Notes: generated by a model not told the origin, from the sequence alone. A stretch of DNA of 64,000 nt from Xylophilus ampelinus (GCF_003217575.1 NZ_QJTC01000001.1:1-64000), one strand, 5' to 3'. Positions 8,601 to 18,616 are shown, counted from the first letter of the stretch. Numbers and translations are program-made.

Positions 8601-9314
8601 GTGCGCGAAGCCCAACGCCTGCGGCACCATGTTTTCGCCGACGAAATGGGCGCGCGGCTGCCGGTGCCGGCCGATCCGAAGCTGGCCGGCCACGACATCG
8701 ACCTGTTCGATGCGTACTGCGAGCACCTGCTGGTCCGCGAGTTCGAAGCCGGCCCGGTGGTCGGCACCTATCGGGTGCTGACGCCTGCTCAGGCCCGACG
8801 TATCGGCGGCACCTACAGCGATACCGAGTTCGACCTGGTCCGGCTGCGCGGCCTGCGTGACCGGATGGTGGAGCTGGGTCGCAGCTGCGTGCATCCCGAC
8901 CACCGCCAGGGCGGCGTCATCCTCGCGCTGTGGGTCGCGCTGGCGCAGTTCATGGCCCGCAACCGGCTCGACATCATGCTCGGCTGCGCCAGCATCCCGA
9001 TGCTGCACCACGGGGTGCCCAGCGCTCGCACGGCGGCAGGTATCTGGCATCGGCTGCGCGAGACGCACCTGGCCCCGGTCGAGCTGCAGGTGTGGCCCCG
9101 GCTGGCTCTCCCGGTCGACGCGCTCCATGCCGGCGAGCCGGCCGATCCGCTGCCTGAGCCGCCGCCGCTGATCCAGGGCTACCTGCGCCTGGGTGCCAAA
9201 ATACTCGGCGTGCCCGCCTGGGATCCGGACTTCAACACCGCCGATTTGCCGATGCTGATGCGCCTGGACGACATGCCGGCGCGGTACCGCCGCCACCTGC
9301 TGCCCGGCGGCTGA
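8601..9314 (+). CDS. olsB: OlsB-like ornithine-acyl-ACP N-acyltransferase (apparent frameshift near 5' end)
   Basis: GNAT-type acyltransferase resembling OlsB, which transfers a 3-hydroxyacyl group from ACP to ornithine to make lyso-ornithine lipid. From GTG 8601 it has 237 residues, with family-like segments FADEMGARL, DLFDAYCEHLLVREF, VVGTYRVLTP, VELGRSCVHPDHRQG and LGCASIPMLHHG. Codons for PLHVTWACHQDE, typical of the family N-terminus, lie in frame upstream of the GTG but have no start codon. An ATG at 8452 with an AAAGGA ribosome site opens another frame whose product merges with this one if a single base were restored around 8530-8575. So the gene is either frameshifted or starts at GTG 8601 (AGGA, 4 bases upstream). 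Ornithine lipids replace phospholipids under phosphate limitation, which fits this island. Confidence 0.75.
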   Translation: MREAQRLRHHVFADEMGARLPVPADPKLAGHDIDLFDAYCEHLLVREFEAGPVVGTYRVLTPAQARRIGGTYSDTEFDLVRLRGLRDRMVELGRSCVHPDHRQGGVILALWVALAQFMARNRLDIMLGCASIPMLHHGVPSARTAAGIWHRLRETHLAPVELQVWPRLALPVDALHAGEPADPLPEPPPLIQGYLRLGAKILGVPAWDPDFNTADLPMLMRLDDMPARYRRHLLPGG

Positions 9315-9341
9315 AGCGCCGGAGGGCGGACGGCGGGCCTG

Positions 9342-9363
9342 ACACATGGCCGACACATGACAG
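9342..9363 (-). promoter_or_regulatory. Candidate Pho box, minus orientation, between olsB and ppk1
   Basis: On the minus strand, CTGTCATGTGT / CGGCCATGTGT form 11-bp direct repeats with PhoB-like half-sites. The 14-bp CCGACACATGACAG (9350-9363) is exactly inverted at 9436-9449. Because it faces olsB, it may bind PhoB cooperatively with the other box and not drive a gene by itself. Confidence 0.5.
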
Positions 9364-9424
9364 CCATGCCGCATCGTTTTCCGGACGCCGGTGCCGTTGA
9401 CTGCTATGGGCCTGACGGCGCGGG

Positions 9425-9446
9425 CCGTCACATGACTGTCATGTGT
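9425..9446 (+). promoter_or_regulatory. Candidate Pho box upstream of ppk1
   Basis: CCGTCACATGA / CTGTCATGTGT, two 11-bp direct repeats on the plus strand. If it replaces the -35 element, transcription would start near 9465, which argues that ppk1 translation begins downstream of the ATG at 9466. Confidence 0.6.
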
Positions 9447-9465
9447 CGGAGGGACACTCGGCCCG

Positions 9466-11778
9466 ATGCCGCTGGCCGGCCATACAGGATTTCCTACGTT
9501 CGTGAAACCCCATTTCGACCACGCATCCCCGCCCGTTTCGGCCCACCACGAGGGCGATGCGGTCGCTCCCGGCGTAGAGGCCCCTGAGCGCGCCGCGGCG
9601 CACGACGCGGCGCTCGCATGGCCGCCGGCCCCGGTCGTCGCGGCTGTCACCCTGTCGACCGCGCCGCTGGACGACGTGGCCCACGACACCGCGGCGCAGC
9701 CCCTCGCCTCGGGCGCGGGCATGCCGCCCCTGCTCGACCGCGACCACAGCATCCTGGCCTTCAACGAACGTGTCTTCGATTGGGCCTGCCGCGAGGACGC
9801 ACCCCTGCTGGAGAGACTGCGCTATCTGTGCATCGTGTCGTCGAATCTCGACGAATTCTTCGAGGTGCGGGTCGCGCCCCATCTGGCCGCGGCGCAGGCG
9901 GGTGACATGCAGGGCACCTACACCGTGGCGTCGTTCGAGACGCTGTCGGAGTCGGCGCACAAGCTGGTGGCGCGCCAGTACAAGCTCTATAACGACGCGC
10001 TGATGCCGGCCTTCGCCGAGCGCGGCATCCGGCTGCTCTCGCACGGCGAGCGCAACCATCCGCAGCGCCGCTGGGTGCGCGAGTATTTCCGGCGCGAGGT
10101 ATCGCCCCTGCTGGTGCCGGTCGGGCTCGATCCGTCGCATCCGTTCCCGCAGGTGGCCAACAAGTCGCTCAACTTCATCGTGCGGCTGAAGGGCCTGGAC
10201 GCCTTCGGCCGCGACAACGAGATCGCGATCGTCAAGGTGCCGCGGGTGCTGCCGCGTCTGATCAAGCTGCCGGCGTCGGTGGCGCCCGAGGGCGTGTCGG
10301 TGGTGGCGCTGTCGAGCGTGGTGCGGGCGCACCTGTCGGAGTTGTTCCCGGGCCGCGAGGTGACCGAGTTCTCGCAGTTCCGGGTCACCCGGCACTCCGA
10401 CCTGGCGGTGGACGAGGAAGAGGTGAGCAACCTGCGCACCGCGCTGCGGCAGGGGCTGCAGATGCGCCACTACGGCAAGGCGGTGCGGCTCGAGGTCTCG
10501 TCCGGCTGCTCGCAGCACCTGCTCGATTTCCTGCAGCGGCAGTTCGATCTGCCGACCAACGCGCTCTACCGGGTGCACGGGCCGGTCAATCTGGTGCGGC
10601 TGGTGCAGCTGCTCGATCTGGTCGACGACCCGTCGCTGCTGTTCTCGCCTTGGAAGCCGGCGCGTCCGGTGGGCCTGCGCGGCAGCCTGCCGATCTTCCA
10701 GCAGCTGCGTCGACGCGACGTGGTGATCCACCAGCCGTTCGAGAGCTTCGACGGCGTGCTGGCCTTCCTGCGCGAGGCGGTTCAGGATCCGCAGGTGCTG
10801 GCGATCAAGCAGACGATCTATCGCACCGGGGCCGATTCCGAACTGATGGACCTGCTGCGCGAGGCGGTGCGCCGCGGCAAGGAGGTCACCGCGGTGGTGG
10901 AGCTGAAGGCGCGCTTCGACGAAGAGGCCAACATCAACTGGGCCGAGGCGCTGGAATCGATCGGCGCCCAGGTGGTCTACGGCGTGGTGGGCCTGAAGAC
11001 CCACGCCAAGATGCTGCTGGTCACCCGGCGCGAAGGCGCCCGGCTGCGCCGCTACGGGCACCTCTCCACCGGCAACTACAACCCGCGCACCGCCCGGCTC
11101 TACACCGACATCAGCTACCTCACCTCCGACCCGGCGCTGACCGCCGACATGGACGCGCTCTTCGCCCACCTGGCCAGCCAGAGCCAGCTGCCGCGCCTGA
11201 AGCGGCTGTGGGTCGCGCCGTTCCACCTGCAGGACCGGCTGGCCGAGCGGATCGCCGCCACCGCCGCCGCTGCGCGCGAGGGCCGGAGTACCCGCATCGT
11301 CGCCAAGATGAACGCGCTGACCGACGAGCGCCTGATCCACGCCCTGATCGACGCCGGCCGCGCCGGCGTGCAGATCGACCTGATCGTGCGGGGCGCTTGC
11401 ATGCTGCCGGCCGGCCTGCCGGGCGTGACCGACAACATCCGGGTCCGCTCGATCATCGGCCGCTTCCTGGAGCATTCGCGCGTCTTCTACTTCCGCACCG
11501 GCGACGACGACGAGCTGTACCTGTCGAGCGCCGACTGGATGAGTCGTAACATGCTGCGCCGGGTGGAACTGGCCTGGCCGGTGACCGACCCGCACCTGCG
11601 CCAGCACCTGATCGACGAATGCCTGGTCGCCTACCTGCACGACGACTGCGACGCCTGGACGCTGGGCGCCGACGGCCGCTACCGGCGTGCCCCGGTGCAG
11701 GCCGACTGCATCGGCGCGCAGGCTGCCTTGATGCAGCGCTATCCGGCGCCGCCCGCCTCCCGAAGGGGCATTGCGTGA
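9466..11778 (+). CDS. ppk1: Polyphosphate kinase 1
   Basis: Reversibly makes inorganic polyphosphate from ATP. The longest frame gives 770 residues, about 80 more than usual. The conserved part begins at LLDRDHSILAFNERVFDW. The autophosphorylated His is residue 513 in GLKTHAKM (428 if translation starts at ATG 9721), and the second active-site His is in RFLEHSRVFYF. The extra N-terminus is Ala/Pro-rich and has no conserved features. ATG 9721 gives a 685-residue protein of normal length and also fits the position of the Pho box. The stop overlaps the sixA ATG. Confidence 0.93.
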   Translation: MPLAGHTGFPTFVKPHFDHASPPVSAHHEGDAVAPGVEAPERAAAHDAALAWPPAPVVAAVTLSTAPLDDVAHDTAAQPLASGAGMPPLLDRDHSILAFNERVFDWACREDAPLLERLRYLCIVSSNLDEFFEVRVAPHLAAAQAGDMQGTYTVASFETLSESAHKLVARQYKLYNDALMPAFAERGIRLLSHGERNHPQRRWVREYFRREVSPLLVPVGLDPSHPFPQVANKSLNFIVRLKGLDAFGRDNEIAIVKVPRVLPRLIKLPASVAPEGVSVVALSSVVRAHLSELFPGREVTEFSQFRVTRHSDLAVDEEEVSNLRTALRQGLQMRHYGKAVRLEVSSGCSQHLLDFLQRQFDLPTNALYRVHGPVNLVRLVQLLDLVDDPSLLFSPWKPARPVGLRGSLPIFQQLRRRDVVIHQPFESFDGVLAFLREAVQDPQVLAIKQTIYRTGADSELMDLLREAVRRGKEVTAVVELKARFDEEANINWAEALESIGAQVVYGVVGLKTHAKMLLVTRREGARLRRYGHLSTGNYNPRTARLYTDISYLTSDPALTADMDALFAHLASQSQLPRLKRLWVAPFHLQDRLAERIAATAAAAREGRSTRIVAKMNALTDERLIHALIDAGRAGVQIDLIVRGACMLPAGLPGVTDNIRVRSIIGRFLEHSRVFYFRTGDDDELYLSSADWMSRNMLRRVELAWPVTDPHLRQHLIDECLVAYLHDDCDAWTLGADGRYRRAPVQADCIGAQAALMQRYPAPPASRRGIA

Positions 11779-12239
11779 TGGACCTGATCCTCTGGCGCCA
11801 TGCCGAAGCCGAAGAGGCCCGCGAAGAGCAGGCCGACGGGGACCGCCGGCTCACGCCCCGCGGCGAGAAGCAGGCCGCCCGCATGGCCGGCTGGCTCGAC
11901 CGGCAGCTGCCCGACGGCCTGCGCGTCATCGCGAGCCCCGCCCGCCGCACCGAGCAAACGGTGATCGCGCTGGGCCGTCGCTACAAACTGCGGGCCGAGC
12001 TGCTGCCCGAGGGCTCGCCCGCCGACCTGTTGGAACTGGTGCAATGGCCGCGGGCCAAGGGCGCGGTGCTGGTGGTGGGCCACCAGCCGATGCTCGGCCA
12101 GACGATCGCGCAGCTGATCGGTCTGTCGGCCGGCGATTGCGCGATCCGCAAGGGAGCGGTGTGGTGGCTGCGCCAGCGCCAGCGGGGCGAAGACGCGCAG
12201 ACGGTGATCGTCACCGTGCAGTCGCCCGAGGTGCTGTAG
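11778..12239 (+). CDS. sixA: SixA-type phosphohistidine phosphatase
   Basis: Small histidine phosphatase superfamily member (153 residues) that removes phosphate from phosphohistidine on signalling proteins. The N-terminal RHAEAE motif carries nucleophile His8; further motifs are SPARRTEQT and the second His in VVGHQPMLG. The ATG overlaps the ppk1 stop (TGATG), so it is co-translated with polyphosphate kinase. Its exact target here is unknown. Confidence 0.85.
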   Translation: MDLILWRHAEAEEAREEQADGDRRLTPRGEKQAARMAGWLDRQLPDGLRVIASPARRTEQTVIALGRRYKLRAELLPEGSPADLLELVQWPRAKGAVLVVGHQPMLGQTIAQLIGLSAGDCAIRKGAVWWLRQRQRGEDAQTVIVTVQSPEVL

Positions 12240-12278
12240 CGGGGCCTGCGATGGCCGCGCCGCCGTCGTAGGCCATGC

Positions 12279-12328
12279 GCTATTAAAATGATAGCTGGTG
12301 GTCGGCGTATAGCGCCGGCTACAGCCCT
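12279..12328 (+). repeat. GCTAT-N7-ATAGC dispersed palindrome, copy 2 (extended)
   Basis: Core GCTAT-TAAAATG-ATAGC at 12279-12295, followed by GGTCGGCG and CGCCGGCTACAGCCC. It sits between the convergent sixA and ppx genes, where the two hairpins could serve as a shared transcript end. Confidence 0.8.
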
Positions 12329-12342
12329 TATTTCCCCGAATT

Positions 12343-13821
12343 TCAGCCCAGGACGACGTTGACGTCCCAGGGCGTCTTCTTCCAGGCCTCGGCCTCGCCG
12401 CGCAGCAGGTGGGCCGACTGCGGAAAGCCGGCTGCCCACGCCGCGCCGATGCGCAGGCTGAAGCTGCTGCCCACCAGCGCCAGCTGCGGCAGCGGCGGCA
12501 CCGGATCGCGCCGGGCGTGGCACAGCAGGATCGCCAGCCGCAGGCACAGCAGCTGCACCACGAAGCGCGTATCTTCCAGGTCGAGCGAGAGCTTGCGCAG
12601 CTTGCCGCGCTGGCCCAGCAGCAGCTCGGCCAGGCAGCGCAGCTCCTGCATGCCGAAGCCGGGGGCGTCGGTGTGGTGAAGGATGTAGGCGCCGTGGCGC
12701 GGATGGTCGGCGTGGGCGATGCCGGTGCCGATCTCGTGGAGCCGGGCCGCGCGGTCGAGCAGGTGGGCGGCCTCGGGCTCGGCCCTGGGCAGTACCTGGT
12801 CGAAGAGGGCGCGGGCAGTGCGGCCGACGCGGGCCGCCTGGGCCGCGTCGGTGCCGAACCGGGTCGACAGCGCCTGGACGGTCGCGGTGCGGATGTCGGT
12901 GGCCGGGGCCTCGCGTTGTACCAGGTCGTACAGCACGCCCTGGCGCAGGGCGCCCTGCGCCACCTGCATCTGCTCGATGCCCAGCAGGTCGAACACCGCG
13001 CCCAGCACCGCCACTCCGCCGCCGATCACCGGTCGGCGGTCTTCCTTCAGGCCGTCGAGCTTCAGCCGGTCGGCGCTCTGGGCCTGCAGCAGGCGGGCGC
13101 GCAGTTCGACCAAAGATTTGCGGGTGATCAGCCCCTTCGGCTCGCCCAGACCGGCCAGCAGGTCGCCGATCGCACCGACCGTGCCGGACGATCCGTAGGC
13201 CACGTCCCAGCTCTCCCGCGGATAACGGCCGGGCGTGTCGGCCAGCAGGTCTTCGATGGCGGCATGGGCTGCGTCGAAGGCCTGCACGGTGAAATGGCCC
13301 TCGGGGAAATAGGCCATCGACCAGGCGACGCTGCCGAGCGGATACGAGCCGACGACCTGGGAGCCCAGGCCACGGCCCAGGACCAGCTCGGTCGAACGGC
13401 CGCCGATGTCCACCACCAGGCGGCGCTCGTCCGAAGGTGGCAGCATCCGCGCAACGCCGGCGTAGATCAGCCGGGCTTCCTCGGGGCCCGACACTACGTC
13501 GATCGGAAAGCCCAGCACCTGCCGGCCCTTGGCGAGGAACACTTCCCGGTTGCGTGCGACCCGCAGCGTCTGGGTGGTCACCGCCCGCACCTGGTGGGGC
13601 GCGAAGCCGCGCAGCCGCTCTCCGAAGCGGGCCAGGCAGTCCCAGCCGCGCTGCATCGCCGCGGGCGACAGCATGCCGTTCTCGTCCAGGCCGCTGCCCT
13701 GGCGCACCGTCTCCTTCAGGTATTCGATGCGCTGGATCTGCCCGTGGTGCAGGCGGCCGATTTCCAGGCGAAAGCTGTTGGAGCCCAGGTCTAGGGCGGC
13801 AAGGAGGGTTCCGTCGTGCAT
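12343..13821 (-). CDS. ppx: Exopolyphosphatase (Ppx/GppA family)
   Basis: Releases phosphate from polyphosphate ends, opposing Ppk1. 492 residues, normal for Ppx. It is an ASKHA-fold ATPase-like protein: N-terminal [14 protein letters not shown], the phosphate loop [14 protein letters not shown] and the [13 protein letters not shown] segment, followed by a helical HD-like C-terminal domain with [17 protein letters not shown]. It is divergent from pstS and convergent with ppk1-sixA. A strong minus-strand Pho box lies about 90 bases upstream, so PhoB control is likely. Confidence 0.94.
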   Translation of the reverse strand: MHDGTLLAALDLGSNSFRLEIGRLHHGQIQRIEYLKETVRQGSGLDENGMLSPAAMQRGWDCLARFGERLRGFAPHQVRAVTTQTLRVARNREVFLAKGRQVLGFPIDVVSGPEEARLIYAGVARMLPPSDERRLVVDIGGRSTELVLGRGLGSQVVGSYPLGSVAWSMAYFPEGHFTVQAFDAAHAAIEDLLADTPGRYPRESWDVAYGSSGTVGAIGDLLAGLGEPKGLITRKSLVELRARLLQAQSADRLKLDGLKEDRRPVIGGGVAVLGAVFDLLGIEQMQVAQGALRQGVLYDLVQREAPATDIRTATVQALSTRFGTDAAQAARVGRTARALFDQVLPRAEPEAAHLLDRAARLHEIGTGIAHADHPRHGAYILHHTDAPGFGMQELRCLAELLLGQRGKLRKLSLDLEDTRFVVQLLCLRLAILLCHARRDPVPPLPQLALVGSSFSLRIGAAWAAGFPQSAHLLRGEAEAWKKTPWDVNVVLG

Positions 13822-13908
13822 GAGGAGATGGGGGAGGGGGTGGCGGCCACGGGGTACAGTGTGCGGCGCAGCATAGCAGCGCCCATGGGCCGGGGCAGGC
13901 TATGCAAG

Positions 13909-13930
13909 CCGTATGACAGGACCGTGACAG
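13909..13930 (-). promoter_or_regulatory. Pho box facing ppx
   Basis: On the minus strand: CTGTCACGGTC / CTGTCATACGG, two near-consensus 11-bp PhoB half-sites in tandem. It lies 88 bases upstream of the ppx start. Confidence 0.75.
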
Positions 13931-13975
13931 AAGGAGATCGGGCTCTGGAAGAGGGTTCGCCGATTGGTCGGGATT

Positions 13976-13997
13976 CTGTCATGCGGATGTCATATAC
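13976..13997 (+). promoter_or_regulatory. Pho box facing pstS
   Basis: CTGTCATGCGG / ATGTCATATAC, tandem 11-bp PhoB half-sites. A TAAAGT -10-like element follows a few bases downstream and the pstS ATG is 59 bases further. Together with the minus-strand box at 13909 it makes a divergent PhoB-controlled promoter region. Confidence 0.78.
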
Positions 13998-14055
13998 GCT
14001 TTCTAAAGTCCGCCTCGTCAGTGCTCTGTCAATGTTCGTTCCAACGAGGAAATCC

Positions 14056-15093
14056 ATGAAGAATTCGATGATCCGCATGCTCGCCGTCACCGTAGCCGCC
14101 ACCGGTTTCTCCGCTGCCTGGGCCCAGTCCGAAGCCACCGGTGCCGGTGCCAGCTTCCCCGCACCGCTCTATGCAAAGTGGGCCGCCGACTACCACAAGG
14201 CGACTGGCGTCAAGATCAACTACCAGTCGGTCGGCTCAGGCGCCGGCATCAAGCAGATCGAGGCCAAGACGGTCGATTTCGGCGCATCCGACGCGCCGCT
14301 GAAAGACGAGGAACTGCAGTCCAAGGGGCTGGTACAGTTCCCCACCGTGATCGGCGGCGTGGTGCCGGTCGTGAACATCGCCGGCATCAAGCCGGGCGAG
14401 ATCAAGCTCAACGGCCAGATCCTGGGCGACATCTACCTCGGCAAGATCACCAATTGGACCGACGTCGCCATCAAGGCCCTGAACCCCGGCGTGAAGCTGC
14501 CCGATGCGGCCATCGCCCCTGTGCGCCGTGCCGACGGTTCGGGGACCAGCTTCATCTTCACCAACTACCTGAGCAAGGTGAACGCCGAGTGGAAGAGCAA
14601 GGTCGGTGAAGGCACCGCGGTCAACTGGCCGACCGGTGCCGGCGGCAAGGGCAACGAAGGCGTCGCCGCCTTCGTGGGCCGCCTGCCCAACTCGATCGGT
14701 TACGTCGAGTACGCCTACGTCAAGCAGAACAAGATGAACTACGTCCAACTGCAGAACGCCGACGGCGGCACGGTGTCGCCCGACGACAGTTCCTTCAAGG
14801 CCGCCGCCGCCGGCGCGGACTGGAGCAAGAGCTTCTACCAGATCCTCACCAACCAGCCCGGCAAGGATGCATGGCCGATCACCGGCGCCACCTTCATCCT
14901 GATGCACAAGAGCCAGGACAAGCCGGTCCAGGCCGCCACCGCCTTGAAGTTCTTCGACTGGGCCTACAAGGGTGGCGACAAGACCGCATCCGACCTGGAC
15001 TACGTGCCGATGCCCGACGCGGTGAAGGCGACGATCCTGAAGTCGTGGGATGCGATCAAGGACACGTCGGGCAAGACCGTCGCCCTCCGCTGA
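14056..15093 (+). CDS. pstS: Periplasmic phosphate-binding protein PstS
   Basis: High-affinity phosphate receptor of the Pst ABC importer. 345 residues with a signal peptide ending in SAAWAQS. The mature N-terminus [16 protein letters not shown] and the loops [30 protein letters not shown] and [10 protein letters not shown] are the phosphate-coordinating segments of the family. The ATG at 14056 has a GAGGA ribosome site 6 bases upstream; the longer upstream frame covers the Pho box region and is not real. First gene of pstSCAB-phoU-phoBR. Confidence 0.97.
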   Translation: MKNSMIRMLAVTVAATGFSAAWAQSEATGAGASFPAPLYAKWAADYHKATGVKINYQSVGSGAGIKQIEAKTVDFGASDAPLKDEELQSKGLVQFPTVIGGVVPVVNIAGIKPGEIKLNGQILGDIYLGKITNWTDVAIKALNPGVKLPDAAIAPVRRADGSGTSFIFTNYLSKVNAEWKSKVGEGTAVNWPTGAGGKGNEGVAAFVGRLPNSIGYVEYAYVKQNKMNYVQLQNADGGTVSPDDSSFKAAAAGADWSKSFYQILTNQPGKDAWPITGATFILMHKSQDKPVQAATALKFFDWAYKGGDKTASDLDYVPMPDAVKATILKSWDAIKDTSGKTVALR

Positions 15094-15190
15094 TCCACCG
15101 ACGGCACCACCGCGCCGAGACCCCGCCACCGTGTCCTCTACACTGCCGGTCACCCATGCGTCGCCACATGCAGGCGCGCGTGGCGCCCCC

Positions 15191-16156
15191 ATGACCCTAC
15201 CCCCCGTCCGCCGGCCCCTGCTGTCCTGCACCCTGGCCGACCGGCTGTTCGGCTGGCTCGCCAAGGGCGCGGCGCTGCTGACCCTGGCACTGCTGGTCGG
15301 CATTCTCGGCTCGCTGTTCGCGGGGGCCTGGCTCTCGATCGAGAAGTACGGCCTGACTTTCCTGACCCGCAGCGTGTGGGACCCGGTGAAGAACGACTAC
15401 GGCGGGTTGGTGATGATCTACGGCACGCTGACCACCTCGGTCATCGCCCTGGCGATCGCGGTTCCGGTGAGCTTCGGCATCGCGCTGTTCCTGACCGAGC
15501 TGTCGCCGGCATGGCTCAAGCGCCCGCTGGGCACGGCCATCGAGTTGCTGGCGGCGGTGCCCTCCATCGTCTACGGCATGTGGGGTCTGATGGTCTTCGG
15601 CCCGATCCTTGCGACCTACGTGCAACGGCCGCTGCAGAAGCTGCTGAGCGGCGTGCCGTTCCTCGGCGCATTCGTCTCCGGCCCACCGGTGGGCATCGGT
15701 ATCCTGTCGGCCGGCATCATCCTCGCGATCATGATCGTCCCGTTCATCGCCTCGGTGATGCGGGACGTGTTCGAGGTCACGCCGCCGCTCCTCAAGGAAT
15801 CGGCCTACGGCCTGGGCGCCACGACCTGGGAGGTCGTTTCCACCGTCGTGCTGCCCTACACCAAGACCGGCGTGCTCGGCGGCATCATGCTCGGCCTGGG
15901 CCGGGCGCTGGGCGAGACGATGGCCGTCACCTTCGTGATCGGCAACATGAACCAGCTCAACTCGCTCTCGATCTTCGAGGCGGCCAACAGCATCACCTCG
16001 GCGCTCGCCAACGAATTCGCCGAGGCCGGGGAGGGACTGCACCAGGCGTCGCTGATCTACCTGGGCCTGGTGCTGTTCTTCATCACCTTCGTCGTGCTGA
16101 CCCTGTCCAAGCTGCTGCTGCTACGCCTGCAAAAGAGCGAGGGCACGAAATCATGA
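15191..16156 (+). CDS. pstC: Phosphate ABC transporter permease PstC
   Basis: Inner-membrane subunit of the Pst importer. 321 residues with six membrane helices. The EAA loop that contacts PstB is visible as [14 protein letters not shown], and [14 protein letters not shown] is conserved in PstC. The ATG at 15191 lies 97 bases after pstS. Its stop overlaps the pstA start (ATGA). Confidence 0.95.
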   Translation: MTLPPVRRPLLSCTLADRLFGWLAKGAALLTLALLVGILGSLFAGAWLSIEKYGLTFLTRSVWDPVKNDYGGLVMIYGTLTTSVIALAIAVPVSFGIALFLTELSPAWLKRPLGTAIELLAAVPSIVYGMWGLMVFGPILATYVQRPLQKLLSGVPFLGAFVSGPPVGIGILSAGIILAIMIVPFIASVMRDVFEVTPPLLKESAYGLGATTWEVVSTVVLPYTKTGVLGGIMLGLGRALGETMAVTFVIGNMNQLNSLSIFEAANSITSALANEFAEAGEGLHQASLIYLGLVLFFITFVVLTLSKLLLLRLQKSEGTKS

Positions 16157-17052
16157 GCACGACCGCGTCCGGCTCCACCAGCCAGCGCCTGGTCGACGCG
16201 GCTACCCTCGCCCAAACGCGCCGGTTACGCTACGCCGCACGCAAGCGGGTCAACGGCATCGCGCTGGCGCTCTCGCTGGCGGCCATGGCCTTCGGCGTGT
16301 TCTGGCTGGTCTGGATCCTGTGGGAAACCGTACGCCTCGGCTTAGGGGGCCTCAGCATCGCGCTCTTCACCGAATCCACCCCGGCGCCCAACGAGATCGG
16401 CGGCTTGGCCAATGCGATTTTCGGCTCGGCCACCATGGTGTTACTGGCGACCTTCGTCGGTACGCCGATCGGCATCATGGCCGGCGTGTACCTGGCCGAG
16501 TACGACACCCGCGGCTGGCTGGCATCGCTCACACGTTTCGTCAACGACATCCTGCTGTCGGCGCCGTCGATCGTGATCGGCCTCTTCGTCTACGCGGTGG
16601 TCGTGGCACGGTTGCGCAGCTACTCGGCCTATGCCGGCATCGTGGCCTTGGCGCTGATCGTGATTCCGGTGGTCATCCGCACCACCGAGAACATGCTGCT
16701 GCTGGTGCCCTCGGGCCTGCGGGAAGCCGCCTACGCACTGGGCACGCCCAAGTGGAAGGTGATCACCATGGTCACGCTGCAGGCAGCCCGGGCCGGCGTC
16801 ATCACCGGCGTGCTGCTGGCGGTGGCGCGGATCGCAGGCGAAACCGCGCCGCTGCTCTTCACCGCGCTCTCCAACCAGTTCTGGAACGCCGACCTTTCCA
16901 AGCCGATGGCCAGCCTGCCGGTCACGATCTTCAAGTTCGCGATGAGCCCGTACGAGAACTGGCAACAGCTGGCCTGGGCCGGCGTGTTCCTGATCACGGC
17001 CGCCGTGCTCGGCCTCAACATCCTGGCGCGGGCCCTGACCCGCCAGAAATGA
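16153..17052 (+). CDS. pstA: Phosphate ABC transporter permease PstA
   Basis: Second membrane subunit of the Pst importer, 299 residues. It has a polar Thr/Arg-rich N-terminal tail, six membrane helices, the EAA loop [14 protein letters not shown] and the conserved [15 protein letters not shown]. It overlaps pstC by four bases and precedes pstB by 19 bases. Confidence 0.95.
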   Translation: MSTTASGSTSQRLVDAATLAQTRRLRYAARKRVNGIALALSLAAMAFGVFWLVWILWETVRLGLGGLSIALFTESTPAPNEIGGLANAIFGSATMVLLATFVGTPIGIMAGVYLAEYDTRGWLASLTRFVNDILLSAPSIVIGLFVYAVVVARLRSYSAYAGIVALALIVIPVVIRTTENMLLLVPSGLREAAYALGTPKWKVITMVTLQAARAGVITGVLLAVARIAGETAPLLFTALSNQFWNADLSKPMASLPVTIFKFAMSPYENWQQLAWAGVFLITAAVLGLNILARALTRQK

Positions 17053-17071
17053 AACCGAAAGATCCGCCTCC

Positions 17072-17854
17072 ATGACGACGATCCAGGCCCCTGCCTCCGG
17101 CCGCGCCAAGCTGGCCGTGCACGACCTGAACTTTTACTACGGCAAGTTCCACGCGCTGAAGAACATCAACCTGGAAATCCCGTCGAACAAGGTCACCGCC
17201 TTCATCGGCCCCTCGGGCTGTGGCAAGTCGACACTGCTGCGCACCTTCAACCGCATGTTCGAGCTATATCCCGAGCAACGCGCCGAAGGCCGCATCATGC
17301 TCGACGACGAGGACCTGCTGGCCTCCAAGCAGGACGTGGCGCTGATCCGCGCCAAGATCGGCATGGTCTTCCAGAAGCCTACGCCCTTCCCGATGTCGAT
17401 CTACGACAACATCGCGTTCGGCGTGAAGCTGTTCGAGCGGCTCAACGCCACCGACATGGACGAGCGCGTCGAGTGGGCGCTGCGCAAGGCCGCGCTCTGG
17501 AGCGAGGTGAAGGACAAGCTGCAGCAGAGCGGCTCGGGCCTGTCGGGCGGACAGCAGCAGCGGCTGTGCATCGCACGCGGCATCGCGATCAAGCCCGAGG
17601 TGCTGCTGCTCGACGAGCCGTGCTCCGCCCTCGACCCGATCTCGACCGCCAAGGTCGAAGAGCTGATCGCCGAGCTGAAGAGCGACTATACGGTGGTCAT
17701 CGTGACCCACAACATGCAGCAGGCCGCCCGCTGCAGCGACTACACCGCCTACATGTACCTGGGCGACCTGATGGAGTTCGGCAAGACGGAGCAGATGTTC
17801 TTCAAGCCGCAGCGCAAGGAAACCGAAGACTACATCACCGGCCGGTTCGGCTGA
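17072..17854 (+). CDS. pstB: Phosphate ABC transporter ATPase PstB
   Basis: ATP-hydrolysing subunit of the Pst importer, 260 residues. Walker A is GPSGCGKST, the Q-loop [16 protein letters not shown] (typical of PstB), the signature [14 protein letters not shown], Walker [14 protein letters not shown] and the switch His VTHNMQQA. PstB also couples transport state to PhoR through PhoU. Confidence 0.97.
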   Translation: MTTIQAPASGRAKLAVHDLNFYYGKFHALKNINLEIPSNKVTAFIGPSGCGKSTLLRTFNRMFELYPEQRAEGRIMLDDEDLLASKQDVALIRAKIGMVFQKPTPFPMSIYDNIAFGVKLFERLNATDMDERVEWALRKAALWSEVKDKLQQSGSGLSGGQQQRLCIARGIAIKPEVLLLDEPCSALDPISTAKVEELIAELKSDYTVVIVTHNMQQAARCSDYTAYMYLGDLMEFGKTEQMFFKPQRKETEDYITGRFG

Positions 17855-17867
17855 TCCAGGAGCCGAC

Positions 17868-18569
17868 ATGCCCGACAAGCACCTTTCATCGCAGTTCGAC
17901 AGCGAGCTGAATTCCGTCTCCACCCGCGTGATGGAGCTCGGCGGCCTGGTCGAATCGCAGATCCGTCAGGCGGTCTACGCCCTTTCCCAGTTCAGCGGCG
18001 AAGCGGCCGACGAGGTCATCGAGACCGAGCCGCGGGTCAATGCGATGGAGATCGAGATCGACCGCGACCTGTCGTCGATCATCGCCCGCCGCCAGCCGAC
18101 CGCGCGCGACCTGCGTCTGCTGATCGCCATCTCGAAGACCACCGCCAACCTGGAGCGCGTCGGCGACGAGGCCAACAAGATCGCCCGAATGGTCAAGTCG
18201 ATCGTCGAGAGCGGCTCGGCCCGCGCGCTGCCCTCGTCCGACCTGCGCGTGGCGGCGGAGCTGGCATCGGCCCTGATGCGCCGCGCGCTGGATGCTTTCG
18301 CACGGCTCGACACCGCCGCGGCCCTGGCGATCCTGAAGGAGGACGACCTGATCGATCGCGAGTTCGACGGCTTCGTGCGCAAGTTGATCACCTACATGAT
18401 GGAAGACCCGCGCACCATCTCGGCCAGTCTCGACCTGCTGTTCCTGGCGAAGGCGATCGAGCGGATCGGCGACCACGCCAAGAACATCGCCGAGTTCATC
18501 ATCTACATCGTCAAGGGCACCGACGTGCGCCACACCTCGATGGATCAGATTGAGTCTGCTCTGCGGTGA
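17868..18569 (+). CDS. phoU: Phosphate signalling regulator PhoU
   Basis: Couples Pst transporter status to the PhoR kinase and damps the Pho response when phosphate is plentiful. 233 residues, all-helical, with two PhoU repeats: the first with INAMEIE-like VNAMEIEIDRDLSSIIARR and DLRLLIAISKT, the second with LFLAKAIERIGDHAKN. It lies 13 bases after pstB. Confidence 0.95.
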   Translation: MPDKHLSSQFDSELNSVSTRVMELGGLVESQIRQAVYALSQFSGEAADEVIETEPRVNAMEIEIDRDLSSIIARRQPTARDLRLLIAISKTTANLERVGDEANKIARMVKSIVESGSARALPSSDLRVAAELASALMRRALDAFARLDTAAALAILKEDDLIDREFDGFVRKLITYMMEDPRTISASLDLLFLAKAIERIGDHAKNIAEFIIYIVKGTDVRHTSMDQIESALR

Positions 18570-18616
18570 CGACGTTGCCTGGCGTCTCATCCATGCCGGA
18601 CAGGAGACAGGGTTCC

